From Prostheceraeus crozeri (Eukaryota > Platyhelminthes > Polycladida > Euryleptidae), in contig CAJQUW010008691.1 of assembly GCA_907163375.1 (NCBI GenBank), positions 52,132-116,131 of the forward strand: a stretch of DNA of 64,000 nucleotides, written 5' to 3'. Position 1 is the first letter of the stretch, and every line of letters begins with the position of its first letter. This document shows positions 1 through 11,147 of this stretch, piece by piece. Below the pieces are notes generated by a model, which saw only the letters and a program-made list of their open reading frames with translations, had not been told where the DNA came from and did not search any database. The translations under genes and the position numbers were made by a program.

Positions 1-395
1 CTTCTTCGTAGCGCATTATGGAGGCCGAGGGAATCATGTCCGGTGCCTGGTGGGAAGTGCTGTGGGACTTGGAATCTCCGGATTTATCATGTATCTACCT
101 TATCTATTGTTTGGGAATCGCTATCCCCCTGACGATCTCCTGGGTGTATCTAAATCGAAGATGAGCAGCGTCACTGATGCACAATCCCTGACATTGTCGG
201 CCGTTTGCCATGAAAAAGGAAATGGAGCTCACGGTGGCTTGTTATCGTCAATAGATATTGAACATCAAAAGCGTGTGGCTTTGGCTCTGCAAATGATCGG
301 CGGAGCAATGACTGGAGCAGCTGCATCTCCATTTTGGAATATTGGAATACCTTTTCTAGACGACATCTTTGGACAGAAAAGCGGGATATTTATCG
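1..395 (+). CDS. SLCO: OATP/SLCO transporter, exon 1 of window (5' end outside)
   Basis: Internal exon entering from the left edge, read in the frame that starts at base 2. It begins FFVAHYGGRGNH and continues through a membrane segment (GLGISGFIMYLPYLLFG), as in the N-terminal half of organic anion transporting polypeptides, where the SYYGGRGHRPR-type loop leads into a transmembrane helix. A hydrophilic extracellular loop follows, then GAAASPFWNIGIPFLDDIFGQ, matching the family's G-x-PYLDD-type stretch before the next helix. The exon ends with one base of a glycine codon at a GTGAG donor; the partner acceptor is 8730, so the junction reads GIFI-G-CLFAV. OATPs are 12-helix plasma-membrane carriers that move amphipathic organic anions without sodium. 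The family call is strong; the paralogue cannot be decided. Confidence 0.88.
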
Positions 396-519
396 GTGAG
401 AAATCATGAAAATTTATAGATGAATTAATATTAACGGCTAAATAAAGTGCTCGCAGATAGATGACACTTAGTTCCAGTTTTCGACCGGAGTCCGGAGACG
501 ACTCCGGCCGACATAGGAA

Positions 520-538
520 TCGGACTCCGTATCCCTGA
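520..538. repeat. Solo end of the hAT MITE family seen at 1335 and 26333
   Basis: The segment GGACTCCGTATCCCTG, preceded by related GGAGTCCGGA and GACTCCGG fragments from about 484, matches the right terminus (GGACTCCGCATCCCTG) of the MITEs at 1335-2069 and 26333-26988. No matching left end lies nearby, so it is a fragment. Confidence 0.55.
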
Positions 539-1181
539 TTGAAAAGAACATAGTTTTGACATAAGTTGTCACGCTGAAAAGTGCCGGATGAATTTGCGAA
601 TAATTTGCTTTTAAATTACCAGGCTTTTTCTTTTTTTCTTGTAAGCCGTGCTGATTTCGTTGTTTAATTTTCTTTCAAATCCTTTTTATTTTGTTCGGCT
701 ATGTTTGAAAACGCTTTGAATTTGGGGAAAACTTTGTTTCTTTCATGTCTTATTATTCTAAAAATGAATATGTTAAATACGGGGCCTGCACAAAAGAATG
801 TCCGAACATTGAGAACTACCTTAAGTGACGAGTCAAAGTTACATGAGAGGTTTACATACCAGTATATGTTATTCTGAGGTTTATTTATGGTTAAATTGTT
901 TTCATTTCGCCAGTGTATACATCCTAACCTTCTCCTACGAATTGGAAATTTCATTTTCCAGCAAGATGGGACGTCGCCTCACTAGCATCGTGTCGTCGTC
1001 TCGTGAACGATAGATGTCCTCAACGCTGGATTATAGACGACATGCCACCAAGAGGACAAAACACTTCATTCAACCTTGGCTCCCAATGAGTCCTGAAATC
1101 ATCCAATGTGATTTTTCCTCTGGGTTCATGTAAAGCATGCGGTTTGCATGCTGCCTCTTCCAATAGATTTGTACGAGCTTA

Positions 1182-2258
1182 AGGGTAAGGCCACGTGACG
1201 AGTTTCTGAGCTGCGTGGTAGCCGTGCTGTGAAAATGTTTGTATGTGTTTCAATCGGAGCGGTGCGATGTGGCAGCTTGTCACAGCTAGCTTCGAAATGC
1301 GGTAATTTCTCTCTCAATTATCACAGTTCAAAACCAGGGATGCGGAGTCGGAGTCCCGGAGTCCTATCATTTTTGTTGGAGTCGGAGTCCTATCAAATGA
1401 TAGGACTCCGGACTCCGGCCTATAACTAGACCCGAAATATAATACAAACAAATTGTTTATTCTCGTGCATAGCTGTCATTGTCTAGATGTCAACTTTCTC
1501 CGTCAAACAAAACTACAGACACTGCTGCATGCAAAGCTTTTAATAGTTGAGGGAATGAACCGTGACAGTGAAAAAAGGATTGTCTTTTCACTCGGTGATT
1601 AAGTAGAGAAGACTTCCTAGCCTCGATCATCTACGCGCCAATGGTCACATCAGAGACAAAAATGAAATGCTTGTTTGTTTGAGAACGCTACCTCTTACCC
1701 TCACGTTAATCGTGTGTGATGGCTCCTCCTAAGCGCATATTAAAATCGAAAGTGTACTGAAAGTGTACTCATATTTTTTGGAGATGGATAGGGATTTTCG
1801 TGCCTAGTAGAGACTGGAGAAAAACCGTGTGAAGCACACATTCAAGAAGATGGAAGCAGCCAAGTCGTATGCATCCAACTTTAAGCGACATTTGATAAAC
1901 TTTCATCGAAAATGATTGATAATTGATACATCAATGATCACTAAAAATAGGTTTAGGTAAGCCTATAATGATCAGTGATGCAGGTTGCCAGTTTTTCAAA
2001 AAACTAGGCTATATATACTTGCCACCCGGAGTCGGAGTCCTATCAAAATGATAGGACTCCGCATCCCTGAAAACTCGAGCGGTGGAATAATCTATTTTTG
2101 GAACTAACGTAACAGCAAACCAGCAATTCTGACGAGTGGCGGGCGGTAATCAACCTGTTCGGCTCATTATGTGGCCGCGTAACTCTCACAACTCAAAGCT
2201 TGACAAAGCTATACGTCGGTGCTAGGTTAAAGTGCGGCTCGTCATGTGGCTTTTCCCT
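1182..2258. mobile_element. DNA transposon fragment with AGGGTAAGGCCACGTGACGAG-type inverted ends
   Basis: The left end at 1182 reads AGGGTAAGGCCACGTGACGA; the right end finishing at about 2258 is its inverse with four differences (CTCGTCATGTGGCTTTTCCCT). The intervening DNA has no open frame of note and is interrupted by the hAT MITE at 1335-2069. No target duplication could be fixed, so the superfamily is not assigned. Confidence 0.5.
1335..2069 (+). mobile_element. hAT MITE with BED-finger relic (copy 1)
   Basis: The ends are CAGGGATGCGGAGTCGGAGTCC on the left in sense and its inverse on the right (GGACTCCGCATCCCTG). CAGGG starts are typical of hAT elements. A second copy lies at 26333-26988 with the same order of sequence. 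Near 1865-1912 both copies preserve a reading SYASNFKRHLINFHRK, the H-x(4)-H half of a BED zinc finger, the N-terminal DNA-binding module of hAT transposases. The element is therefore probably an internal-deletion derivative of an autonomous hAT. The flanks share only AAAAC, so the target duplication of this copy is eroded. Confidence 0.7.
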
Positions 2259-2679
2259 GAGACTCGTTTTACAGCAGCTCCGAACCCATGATACCCGAAA
2301 TGCTACAAAATGTGTGGCATGAACAGATGTTATGCTTCGTGAGGGGACATATTGTATTTCCTGAATTTAGAATTTAATTGTAGTTTTCAGCTTATGACTT
2401 TTGTAAACTATTGCAAGGGATGAATAATCAGTAAAATCCTTAAGTAGTTAATTTTTAACAAGAAAATTAGCTGTGAAAGTGATTTTAAAGTTTGTGGTTC
2501 CACATTTTATCAAATTATTGCAACGGAAAATTTTGTTTTTGTACAGTTCGAAGCTTCGCATCCCAGAAAAACTTCCGAGGATGCCTTTCAAGGGATATTT
2601 TATCCTATCACAACATGCCTTTAAAGTTGGGACATTCTTTTGTGTTCACTCTGTAGAATAAATGATTATTAGCCAGACT

Positions 2680-2838
2680 ATGGATCCTCCTCCAACAAAA
2701 TTCAAAGAGCTTAATACTCGAATTGCAGCAACTATCCGAACGATGGCGAAAGAAATACTTCAAAATGTGTTGGATGAATTTGACTAGCGAGCGGATATTG
2801 TTCACGTTTCGCGAGACGACCACATTGAACGTTTATGA
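2680..2838 (+). pseudogene. Mariner-type transposase, C-terminal fragment
   Basis: About 50 codons from MDPPPTKF to DDHIERL resemble the last 50 residues of mariner-like transposases, where the DDE domain is followed by LK-x-RI, an ML-x-x-V helix and a final G-x-HIE. A TAG interrupts the frame after DEFD at 2786. The catalytic domain upstream is missing or unrecognisable. Confidence 0.45.
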
Positions 2839-3219
2839 TGTCATTTCTTGAATTTAGTTCTTATTTCAAACTGATGTCATTTATGAAACACACATGTAAA
2901 GTAAACGATAAACAATCAACGCAACAATCGTGATCAAATCACAGTCTTTCATTGGATACTTTATTTTTGACAAGAAAACTTAAGTGTGAAAGTGATTGTT
3001 AAAACTTAATAATTACAAATTGAACAAGTTTATTTGCGTTACTTTTACAAAGTCATGGCAAATGATAACTTTTGTTTGAAGTCGAATGAAGTTCCGTTTA
3101 AGCAGCATAATTTTGGTCTTTTTTACACAATCTAATACTTTACAATATTTCATTCTGTCACAAGAAGTCTTTAAAGTTGGGACATTCTTATGTGTGCACC
3201 CTGTAGAATAAATGAGATC

Positions 3220-4480
3220 ACAGAATAATAGGAGAATGTGAGAGAAGTTTTAAGAGAATGCTATCTTTATTGACATGGAAATCAGTATAATGTTTTGAAG
3301 ATGACCTGTATCATACATGCGAGCTTTCATGCCTTGATATGTGTAAGTACATTTTCTCGAGTATACCAGACGGGAAAAGAAGACCAATCGATGCAGCCAT
3401 GATTCTGTTGTGGCTATATAGATTCTACGTGATTCAACGTTTCATTGATTAAGTGCAACCATGTAGACCTAAGTGGCTATCACACCCGGTCAGCCTTTAT
3501 TACTTCAAGGTATTACTAATTGTGATATTATTCATAAGTTTGTGTAGGTTTCACAAACTTGATAATTGCTAGCAACACTGATTGTCAGAAAATCTCATTT
3601 ATACTTGTGAGTAAACAGTTCTGTCGAATACAAATAATATCATATCGATTGAATAGACAATCAAAGAAGTAAAGGACACATGTACACCCGATCGAACTTT
3701 CATGACAATGAAGTGTAAATATACATTAGCAGCTAATCTTTTAATTGGGGAGGAGGCTCAACTTCGACTTTCAGCATGAAAATTACGACAGCTAAAGAAT
3801 GCATGACATGCGCACTTGTAAGTATGATACGAAGAAAGTGAAGTTTATCAAAATAGGGGTCTGTGTGGGTATATTAGCTAACAATCAAAAATCTTCAGTA
3901 CAGTGAGGATGTAAAGTAAATGAATTAACTTCAATTTGTGGTATCAACAGTCTAAAATACTTAAGCGTCACTGCGTCATACCTTGCAACATTCACAGTAA
4001 GCAGAAGGAAACGGCTAAAACTGCGCTATTATTGTTTTCATATATTAGTGTTTCTTTTATGTACATGGCAGCAAAATAGCATTCAATAATGTTTGGAGGG
4101 AGAGGCCAGCTGAAGATCTCCGTTCTAGTAAAACGTGATTTTCCATAAGCAATATTTTGATGGAATTTTGGGTCAATAATGAATAGTACTGCAAACCCTG
4201 CTGTCTTATCTAAAAGCAAAGCAGACATTTTATAATAAAAATTCTTATAATTATGAAACCCAATGAGTGTCGCCAGTAAATTTGATGTTGAACATGCACA
4301 AGCGTATGCCTTATGAATGATATCACCTCTAGAAATAGCTTGGGGAGCGGCACTGCAAAAATCAGCCCGTCATAGCCACATCGATTGTTGTACTTGGCGA
4401 AGAGACTGCAAAAACACATTTTTTATGCCAGTGGGTGTTTCGCATGGTGTAATGGTGAGACATTCATTAATAGATGAATG
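3220..4480. other. Intron sequence, nothing recognised
   Basis: AT-rich intronic DNA without convincing open frames, inverted ends or known repeats. Short frames on either strand lack family resemblance. Confidence 0.5.
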
Positions 4481-4488
4481 CTCCCGAT

Positions 4489-7400
4489 CAGATTTGGAAC
4501 CGGGCCTGACAACGGGCTGGGCCGGGCTTGGGCTTGTAAATGGGAAACACGGACGGAAGTGGACGTGCCTCAGGCCTTGAATTTTGGTGTATTGGTCTGA
4601 AATTTCATCAAAATATAAATGAAATTGTGAACGTTTTCCAATTTCTTTCTGATTTGGTTTAGTCAAATAGCAGCGATTGAAATCCAAAATCAATCTCTGC
4701 AGGTGTGTCGCACGAATCGGAGTGTCATGGATGACATCCACTTAAAGGCAGGCCATTTTTCATACTAATAAAGAAGGTGGGCAATTACCCACGTACTCGG
4801 ATAAAAGTGCCCACTTCGGCAAATTTTAAGGTTTCAATCATATTTTGAAGTCAGAAATTGCTATATGTAAGAGCATCTTTCTCTCTCTCGATATGTGATC
4901 AATTGGCATTTAAGGTTATGGCATGTATTTCCTAGTACTTCAGTCTAAATGTCATTCAAAACTACTGAAATTCGAAGATATTCTAGTGAGCGCATGTGCT
5001 TTGTCTTTCCTTTGTTTAAGCAATTATATTTCATGAATTCAACCCTGCTAAGTTTCTGGCGACAAAGAATTTTTTACATTTAAAGGCTGTTTCCTATCAT
5101 TTGGATTCTAGATTCTGTCGGCGAGATTGTGAAATCACTGCAATGTGTTGTACTTGATATAGCAGCTGTCCATACCAACGCCCGAAGTCGGTTTGATATT
5201 AGGCGTTTTAGTGTGTTCGGAGCTCCGCTACCGAAACCGACGAAAGAAAAATAGCTCAAAGGCATAGTGAACCAATGACTCGGCTATGAGATGTACAGGA
5301 TGATCCTAGAATTAGTAGTCGGCCACCATTTGCAACATATTTAATCAATAATAAAGTTGTTCCTCCACTACTTCGTTTGGATGACCTGGAATGGTGGGAG
5401 TGTCGAAAGCTACAACTTTGACAGTCGAAGAAGCTAGCAGAGCCTGATCAGACAGACTATCTGAAGCGGACTGGAGTGAGCATTGAGGCGGAAGTTCAAA
5501 GTTGCAATCGATTCGCCAGCAGCTCCGACCGTATGGTTGTTCGTTTCATCTTGGAAGTAGTTTAGCGATTAGAATAATTTAAAATAAGAAAGTACACCGT
5601 AGGCCTACTCGTAGTGACTTTATTCGAAGAATGTCAGAATCTTTCACTTTTTTCTGTCGGCATTTAAATTGATGATATGGTGTAAGAAAGTTCTTTGTCC
5701 GATACCATAGACAGTAGACGAAAATAGTAACTATTAAGTAAAAGAATGTAATTAAGAACTATCAGATGATATCACTACAGAAAAATATATCGTTTAATAT
5801 TGTGTCATACAGGGGCGGCGGTGCCGGGGGGACGTGTCCTCTGACCTTTTCTGACCTCAAAAAGGTGACTAGATGATGTAAAGTTTTATATTCAAGTTGC
5901 TAGGATAGTGATTATCATAAAAGGTAGACTGTGCTTGCATATCAATCCTAATAATTGAAGAGTAAATAAATTGCTATTGAGTTTCATTCATTTACCCTGC
6001 AATGCAATTAATAGCATTAGAAAAGATTTGTAGTGAGTACACGCATTGGCATTGAATGCTGCACAGTAATACGAGAAATATACTGAGAATGCTGCTCAGG
6101 TATCTAGACAGGCATTTCAGTCATTTATGAAAAAGGCGAGTGGCATTAGAAAATACTGTGTAGGCCTATCAGATCAGAAATTAATTTTGCTGAAAATGTT
6201 TCCTTCTTTTGATGGAGTCAATAGGCTTAATATATTCTACAAGCATGCAATTTCGTGTGGAAAATATGATATTTCGCACAAATGCTGTGATGCTGTCGGT
6301 AGTGATGCAAATGGAAAATTTTCCAATTTTTTCAAAATTTTCCGGAAAATTTTCCAGTGGAAAATTTTGAAATTTACTTTTTTGGTGATTGACATTTTTC
6401 CTTTGTTTTGGAGACCTGTCGCTTGAAAAGACTATGCAATATGCAAAGACCGAAAACTTCTCTATCATTTCTGCGTGTCACCTTTTGGAACCAACTGCAC
6501 CCTTTCCATGTCTATTTCAGATCATCCCAAATGAATTTCAGATATTAGATGGATTTCAGATTTCTCTAATTGAATTTCAGATATCTATCAGAAACCCAAC
6601 TTTGAAAGGATCTTAAATTCAACTGGAGAATCTCCAATTCATCTGGAAATGTCTGAAATTCATTTGGGTAGATCTCGGATGAAATCGATTTGGAACTGTC
6701 TGAACCATCTGAGCTAGAAATGGAAGATGTGCATGCAGTTTGTCCTCAACGAAGATCGGACAATATGCCAGAACTTAGAAACTGTCATAGATATTCTTCT
6801 ACTCATCACAGATATCTTTAGTTTCCAAAATATCTTATGAGTTTGCAGTCTTCCAATATGGTCGCTCATGTAGCCTATAATGCTGCGTGGACTGTGTGCT
6901 TATTCTTCACATATTCATCAACATATGGAGAATTTGTATCACTATGATCAAGGCTGCGCAATAAAGCTTAACTTTCAAGCTAACAAGCAAACTCCAAAAT
7001 TATTTTTGCTCCAGATCTTTCACATTGCATGAAATTATACCTCTATTGTAAAGCAAAATTCACGTTATCCCAAACGGTGTCTGTGTGATAACTAAAAATG
7101 CTAACAAAATGGCACAATTGCCACTGGTGGCAAAGGAATGTTCAAAATCCGCGGACGGAACTCGTATTACTACGATCGCTTTAATCGAAATAATGATGAA
7201 ATCAATAGTTTTAGACCCAATTTATTGGTACTTAAGCTGCCTCGGCAGTGGAAGCGCTCAAATTATGAGGCCTATCAAAAAAATCCAAACTTTCAAAATT
7301 TTCCAAAATTTTCCATAATTTTCCAATATTTTCCAAAATTTTCCAATTTTTTCCATAATTTTCCACGGAAAATTTTGATTAAAAATTTTCCGGAAAATTT

Positions 7401-8185
7401 TCATCACTAGCTGTCGGTAAAGAATGCTATATCACATAAATTTGCCCACGCAGTCAATTTTCCTTAAAAATGGCCTTCTCAAAGGAATTTGCGGCCTCTT
7501 AGCTCACGATGAAGAGATGTGTACAACGCTTTTGTTTACTAGACTCTCATTCGCAGTTTGTACCGGGACCACTTGCTCCATCACACAACTTGCCTCGAGG
7601 AAATAAGTGGCCGCTGATTGCTGTCTTTCGATCAAACTGTGATAAGATATGAAAGCCAGAGATGGAGAAAGGAAAGATATGCAAACAGATCATTGTTTGA
7701 ATGAGTCAGACATTCCCATCAGTCTGTGCATGCATCGTGCATGACAAGTCAAATGTTAAAGCTAGCTTATTACCCCTTGCCTAAAAGCATTTGACCACAT
7801 CTGAGAAAGTATTTGTGTGACGGTCCATGAGTAAAAGCGCGAATTCAGCCAGGAAGATTGCATGCTGAGGTGTGAAGACTGCAAATAGAGAATTTTTGCT
7901 ACTGTCTTATTCAGTGATCCTTCGTTTCTCATACTTCTGTGCAGCTCTTACTTTTATCGTGAGCAGCCAAAAGTATTGAAACTAGACGCACTTTCACGTC
8001 AACTTTCACACGTGGTGATAACTTAACAATTTAGTCAATACACTACATATATCTAACGATTTTGTCATAACGGGCCTTAAATAAAGTCCTGAGAATTCAA
8101 AATTAACATAGGCCTGACCGGGCGTTGGGCCTGAGTCCGACGGGCCGGGTTTGGGCATCCAAAAGTAGGCCCGTTTACAACTCTG
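4489..8185. mobile_element. hAT transposon, 3.7 kb, non-coding or decayed
   Basis: An exact 8-bp duplication CTCCCGAT lies at 4481-4488 and 8186-8193. The ends inside it are inverted: CAGATTTGGAACCGGGCCT on the left and the inverse of CAGAGTTGTAAACGGGCCT on the right. Eight-bp duplications with CAG starts define hAT. Subterminal GGGCCGGGCTTGGGC repeats occur at both ends. Around 5370-5540 (+) a decayed frame (LLRLDDLEWWE) could be the last trace of a hAT dimerisation domain, but this is weak. A second element (6300-7409) is nested inside. Confidence 0.85.
6300..7409. mobile_element. Nested hAT-like MITE with TAGTGATG ends
   Basis: An exact 8-bp duplication GCTGTCGG at 6292-6299 and 7410-7417 encloses the inverted ends TAGTGATG...GGAAAATTTTCC and their inverse. 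Arrays of AAAATTTTCC variants lie at both ends (6311-6375 and 7278-7400) and look like subterminal transposase-binding repeats. There is no transposase frame. It sits wholly inside the hAT at 4489-8185, so it inserted later. Confidence 0.82.
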
Positions 8186-8193
8186 CTCCCGAT

Positions 8194-8729
8194 AAAGGAT
8201 ATTTTCACAATTCTAATACACTAATTTCCATGTGACTGAAGGTATCAATCTTTTAAAAATGCTTACTGCGAATATTGTGTGTTCTGCTTTTCTTTTGAAT
8301 GTTTACTTCTATTGTTTATTGTCTGTTGTGCCACACGATGAATTCAACACAATCACTAACTATTTTTTAACTTGGCTCCATACAGGACTCTGTGGATCTG
8401 AGGAACACTCCCTGACCTGAAATCGGTTTGAATGGACCTTAGCTTGCTCATTTTCGTTCTATAAGTAGTTATTCATACTTTTTAATCCTGGGGATACCGG
8501 TAATTAGGTTTTAAACCTTATCTTCTTGTGGACCACAGCTTCAACAATTATTGGTATAAGGCTAAAGGAATCGCTAAAACTAAATTTTCATGAAGACTCA
8601 TATCAAGCGGTCTACTTCTAAAATGGCCACAGGAAAAGTGCGACTGGAGCCGAATTGTCCTACCCCTCTATTGATAGGTTTTGCTGCATTTTCTGATATT
8701 CATTTTCATTTAATTTTCTACTTTTTTAG
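8194..8729. other. End of OATP intron 1, nothing recognised
   Basis: About 530 bp of AT-rich intron up to the acceptor at 8728-8729. No transposon ends or open frames that can be supported. Confidence 0.5.
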
Positions 8730-9098
8730 GCTGTCTATTTGCGGTCCGATGTGTCGGGCCAATTTTAGGATTTGCCGTTGCATCTGCCTTCAATTTGATC
8801 AATGAATCGTTGAAATTTCGAGTGTCAAGTTATCCAGCTGGTCAGAAAGATCCATTCTGGATTGGGGCGTGGTGGATTGGATTTCTTGTCATTGGAATTT
8901 CAGTATTGGCTATAGCACCTTGTCTTGCGTTATTCAATCGAAAGCATATGGTGAGAACTGCAGAAAGAGAAAAACTGGGAATCCAAGACGACAAACTACC
9001 GTTGGAATTGACTGATGATGATGATGATGATGAAGAAATAATAATGGATAAAGCATCAATGAATCAGAAAAAGTCGGTGCAGAAAACTGGCTCGAAAG
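8730..9098 (+). CDS. SLCO: OATP/SLCO transporter, exon 2
   Basis: The acceptor TTTTTTAG precedes base 8730; the first two bases finish the glycine codon opened at 395. It encodes CLFAVRCVGPILGFAVASAF, a helix with the family GP-x-x-GF pattern, then KDPFWIGAWWIGFLVIG. DP-x-W-IGAWWLGF is the best-known OATP signature, at extracellular loop 3 and TM6. The last part is a cytoplasmic tail (about residues 70-123 of the exon) with a run of aspartates written by a GAT repeat (9013-9032) and many lysines, corresponding to the large intracellular loop between TM6 and TM7. It ends in AAAG followed by a GTCAGT donor, leaving a phase-1 junction to 12600. Confidence 0.92.
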
Positions 9099-9263
9099 GT
9101 CAGTTTTTTGTTAATGTATTTGATCAAGCGAAATATTAAATTGAAGTTACCACAGACAACTAGCATTCACAGGGACTACAACTGTGACATGGTTAATACA
9201 CTGTGATTCATGAGCTACAGAGATACAAAAATAACTGCACTATGTACAATTTGAACATAGCAA

Positions 9264-9545
9264 CAGCAATCAAATCGATCGCAAAAACATGTAAATTTTA
9301 GAATTTATTTCCATTTCGGATGAGACAGATCATATTACAGACAAGAAACTTGTGTGAAGTTGTATTCACCATCAAGACGGCCAATCATGCGCTAATCGCG
9401 CAAAAATTAGTATATTGCAATTGATAGAAAAACTGATCCAATCGGTCGTAGAAATATGCACATTTTAGAATTTATTTCTATTTAGGACGAGATAGATCAT
9501 TGCAGACAAGAAGCTTTTGTTAAGTTATATGCATATCTTCAAGAG
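9264..9545. repeat. Two diverged direct copies, about 120 bp each
   Basis: The stretch at about 9270-9385 (with TTTTAGAATTTATTTC, then GAGACAGATCAT and CAGACAAGAA) recurs at about 9440-9545 with scattered differences. The offset is near 150 bp. This looks like an old local duplication inside intron 2. Confidence 0.6.
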
Positions 9546-9737
9546 TATCTCGCAATGTCAATACTTAGAAATCAATGCTTACAATGCATATTTAGATATC
9601 ACAGACATCACCTCCTTTTCTTCAAAATACAGGCATGCACACATAAATACATGCCCCTAATTTATCTGTTGACACTCGATTACACTGCTGACACTTGATT
9701 ATTGACTATGAAAAATGAAATATAATCCCACTATATA

Positions 9738-11145
9738 CAGAGGTGCTCGAATTAATAGAGTAAATGAAAATGAGCATCTCATAATCGTTTCTCTGAGATA
9801 AATGCTTGTTGCCTGATACCATTCCATTCTCTTTACTGATGCGACTGCTTAAAGTTAATAAATATTGCACTTTGATGCACTTTGATAGATATCTATGCAG
9901 AATGTTGATTCAGTCTTGCCGTTCAAATTTTCAAATTCAAATTGGAAATCAAACGAAATCAACAATTCTCTGTCACTTTACCAGCGTCGCGTCGAGATAT
10001 GGGACGTGTAAGAGATATGAATGAGTTCTAGAAGGCAGAAATACTAACTTATCTCAAGTGTGGCAAGAATCAATCTGAAACTACGCGATTATGCTCAGTA
10101 AGTCAGCAATCTGTTAGCCGTATATTGCGCAATTTTACGGTTCATGACCTCTCGTCACGACAAAAAAATGTTTGCGGGAGAAAACCGGTTCTGAATGATA
10201 GGGCGAAGAGACTTTTAGTGAAAGAAGTGAGAAAAGACAGGAGAATAACCAGTGCTCAACTTAAACATTCTCTTAGTTCTTCAGGAATTGTAGTTGGGTG
10301 CAGCATAATCCGGCGATATTTGGTAAATTTGGGATATTCTGCTCATCGTCCTCGCTGCAAACCGAAACTTACTCCTACCATGAAAGCTAAACGGCTACAA
10401 TGGTGTCTGGATCATCAGCACTGGTCCATAGAAGACTGGTTGAATGTAGGCTTTAATGATGAAAGCTCATTCCAAATCCTTGCCGACAAAGCCCAGTATA
10501 TTCGTCGTCTACCATCAGAAGAATTCCATCCAGACTGCTTGAAACCAACGGTCAAGCATCCAACTTCCATCATGGTTTGGAGTATCATTTCTGGTAAAGG
10601 AACCGGTAGATTGATCGATGGTAAGCTGAATGCTGAAAAGTATATTGAAATTTTACGACATCGACTCTTGCCACAAGTAATTGTATTGGTACGGCAGTGA
10701 ACATTTGACTCGTTTCACTTTTACTGCATACAAGACTCTGCTCCCTGTCATACGGCCAAGGTTGTTCTGAAATTTCTTCAAGCAGATCTTAAAGTGAAGG
10801 TTCTGAAGTGGCCGGGAAACTTCTCCGGATCTTAATCCGTTGGAAATTCTGTGGGAGATGTTGAAAAAGAAAATATCAATCGACCAACCAACAACAAAAA
10901 ATGATTTAATCGCTTCATTGATACGTCACTGGTACAGAGACCAAGATATATGTGATGCCGTTCTTCCTTTAATTTCTTCGATGCCCCGGGGAATTCAGGC
11001 AGTTATCAATGCCAGAGGAGGCAATACAAAATACTGAAGCATTTCCTGTTACTTGTTCTGAAAAACTTTTGATACTCATTAATAGTATCTATTCAAATAT
11101 ACACACATTTTGGAAAAAGTCTGTTTACTCTAATGAGCACCACTG
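9738..11145 (+). mobile_element. Tc1-like transposon, full length, damaged
   Basis: The ends CAGAGGTGCTCGAATTAATA and the inverse of CAGTGGTGCTCATTAGAGTA are flanked by TA on both sides (9736-9737 and 11146-11147), as in Tc1/mariner. Total length is 1408 bp. The single transposase gene runs in the + direction at 9999-11037. It lies in OATP intron 2, in the same sense as the host gene. Confidence 0.9.
9999..11037 (+). pseudogene. Tc1 transposase (DD34E type), broken
   Basis: The start MGRVRDMNEF at 9999 is followed by helix-turn-helix domains (ETTRLCSVSQQSVSRILRNF and RRITSAQLKHSLSS). The DDE core follows: NVGFNDESSF holds the first Asp, IQDSAPCHTAK the second, and the NPLEILWEMLKKK stretch the Glu, with the WPGN spacer before it. 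The C-terminal part ends NARGGNTKY. Disruptions: an early TAG at 10030, a TGA at 10698-10700 before the second Asp, and a frameshift between the WPGN region and 10840. About 340 codons in total, the usual Tc1 length. It encodes a cut-and-paste transposase that would be inactive. Confidence 0.88.
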
Positions 11146-11147
11146 TA

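Larger units (their letters stand above)
780..3203. mobile_element. Mariner-like remains with nested insertions
   Basis: The right end (about 3168-3203) reads TTTAAAGTTGGGACATTCTT then TGTGTGCACCCTG followed by TA. A matching inverted end, CACAAAAGAATGTCCGAAC, occurs at about 788 after a TA. At 2680-2838 (+) a decayed frame reads FKELNTRIAATI, then EILQNVLDEFD and DDHIERL, which is the C-terminal end (LK-x-RI ... M-L-x-x-V-x-x-E ... HIE) typical of mariner-type transposases. A direct duplicate of the right end stops at 2653. Other elements lie inside (1182-2258 and 1335-2069). Boundaries are uncertain; the transposase piece is the best evidence. Confidence 0.5.

Noticed and set aside
4370-4741. 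123-codon - strand frame spanning the left edge of the hAT element
   Set aside because: It crosses the hAT boundary and the target duplication, so it cannot be an old gene.
6890-7420. TTTTCC array as a simple satellite
   Set aside because: It is bounded by inverted ends and an exact 8-bp target duplication, so it belongs to a MITE.
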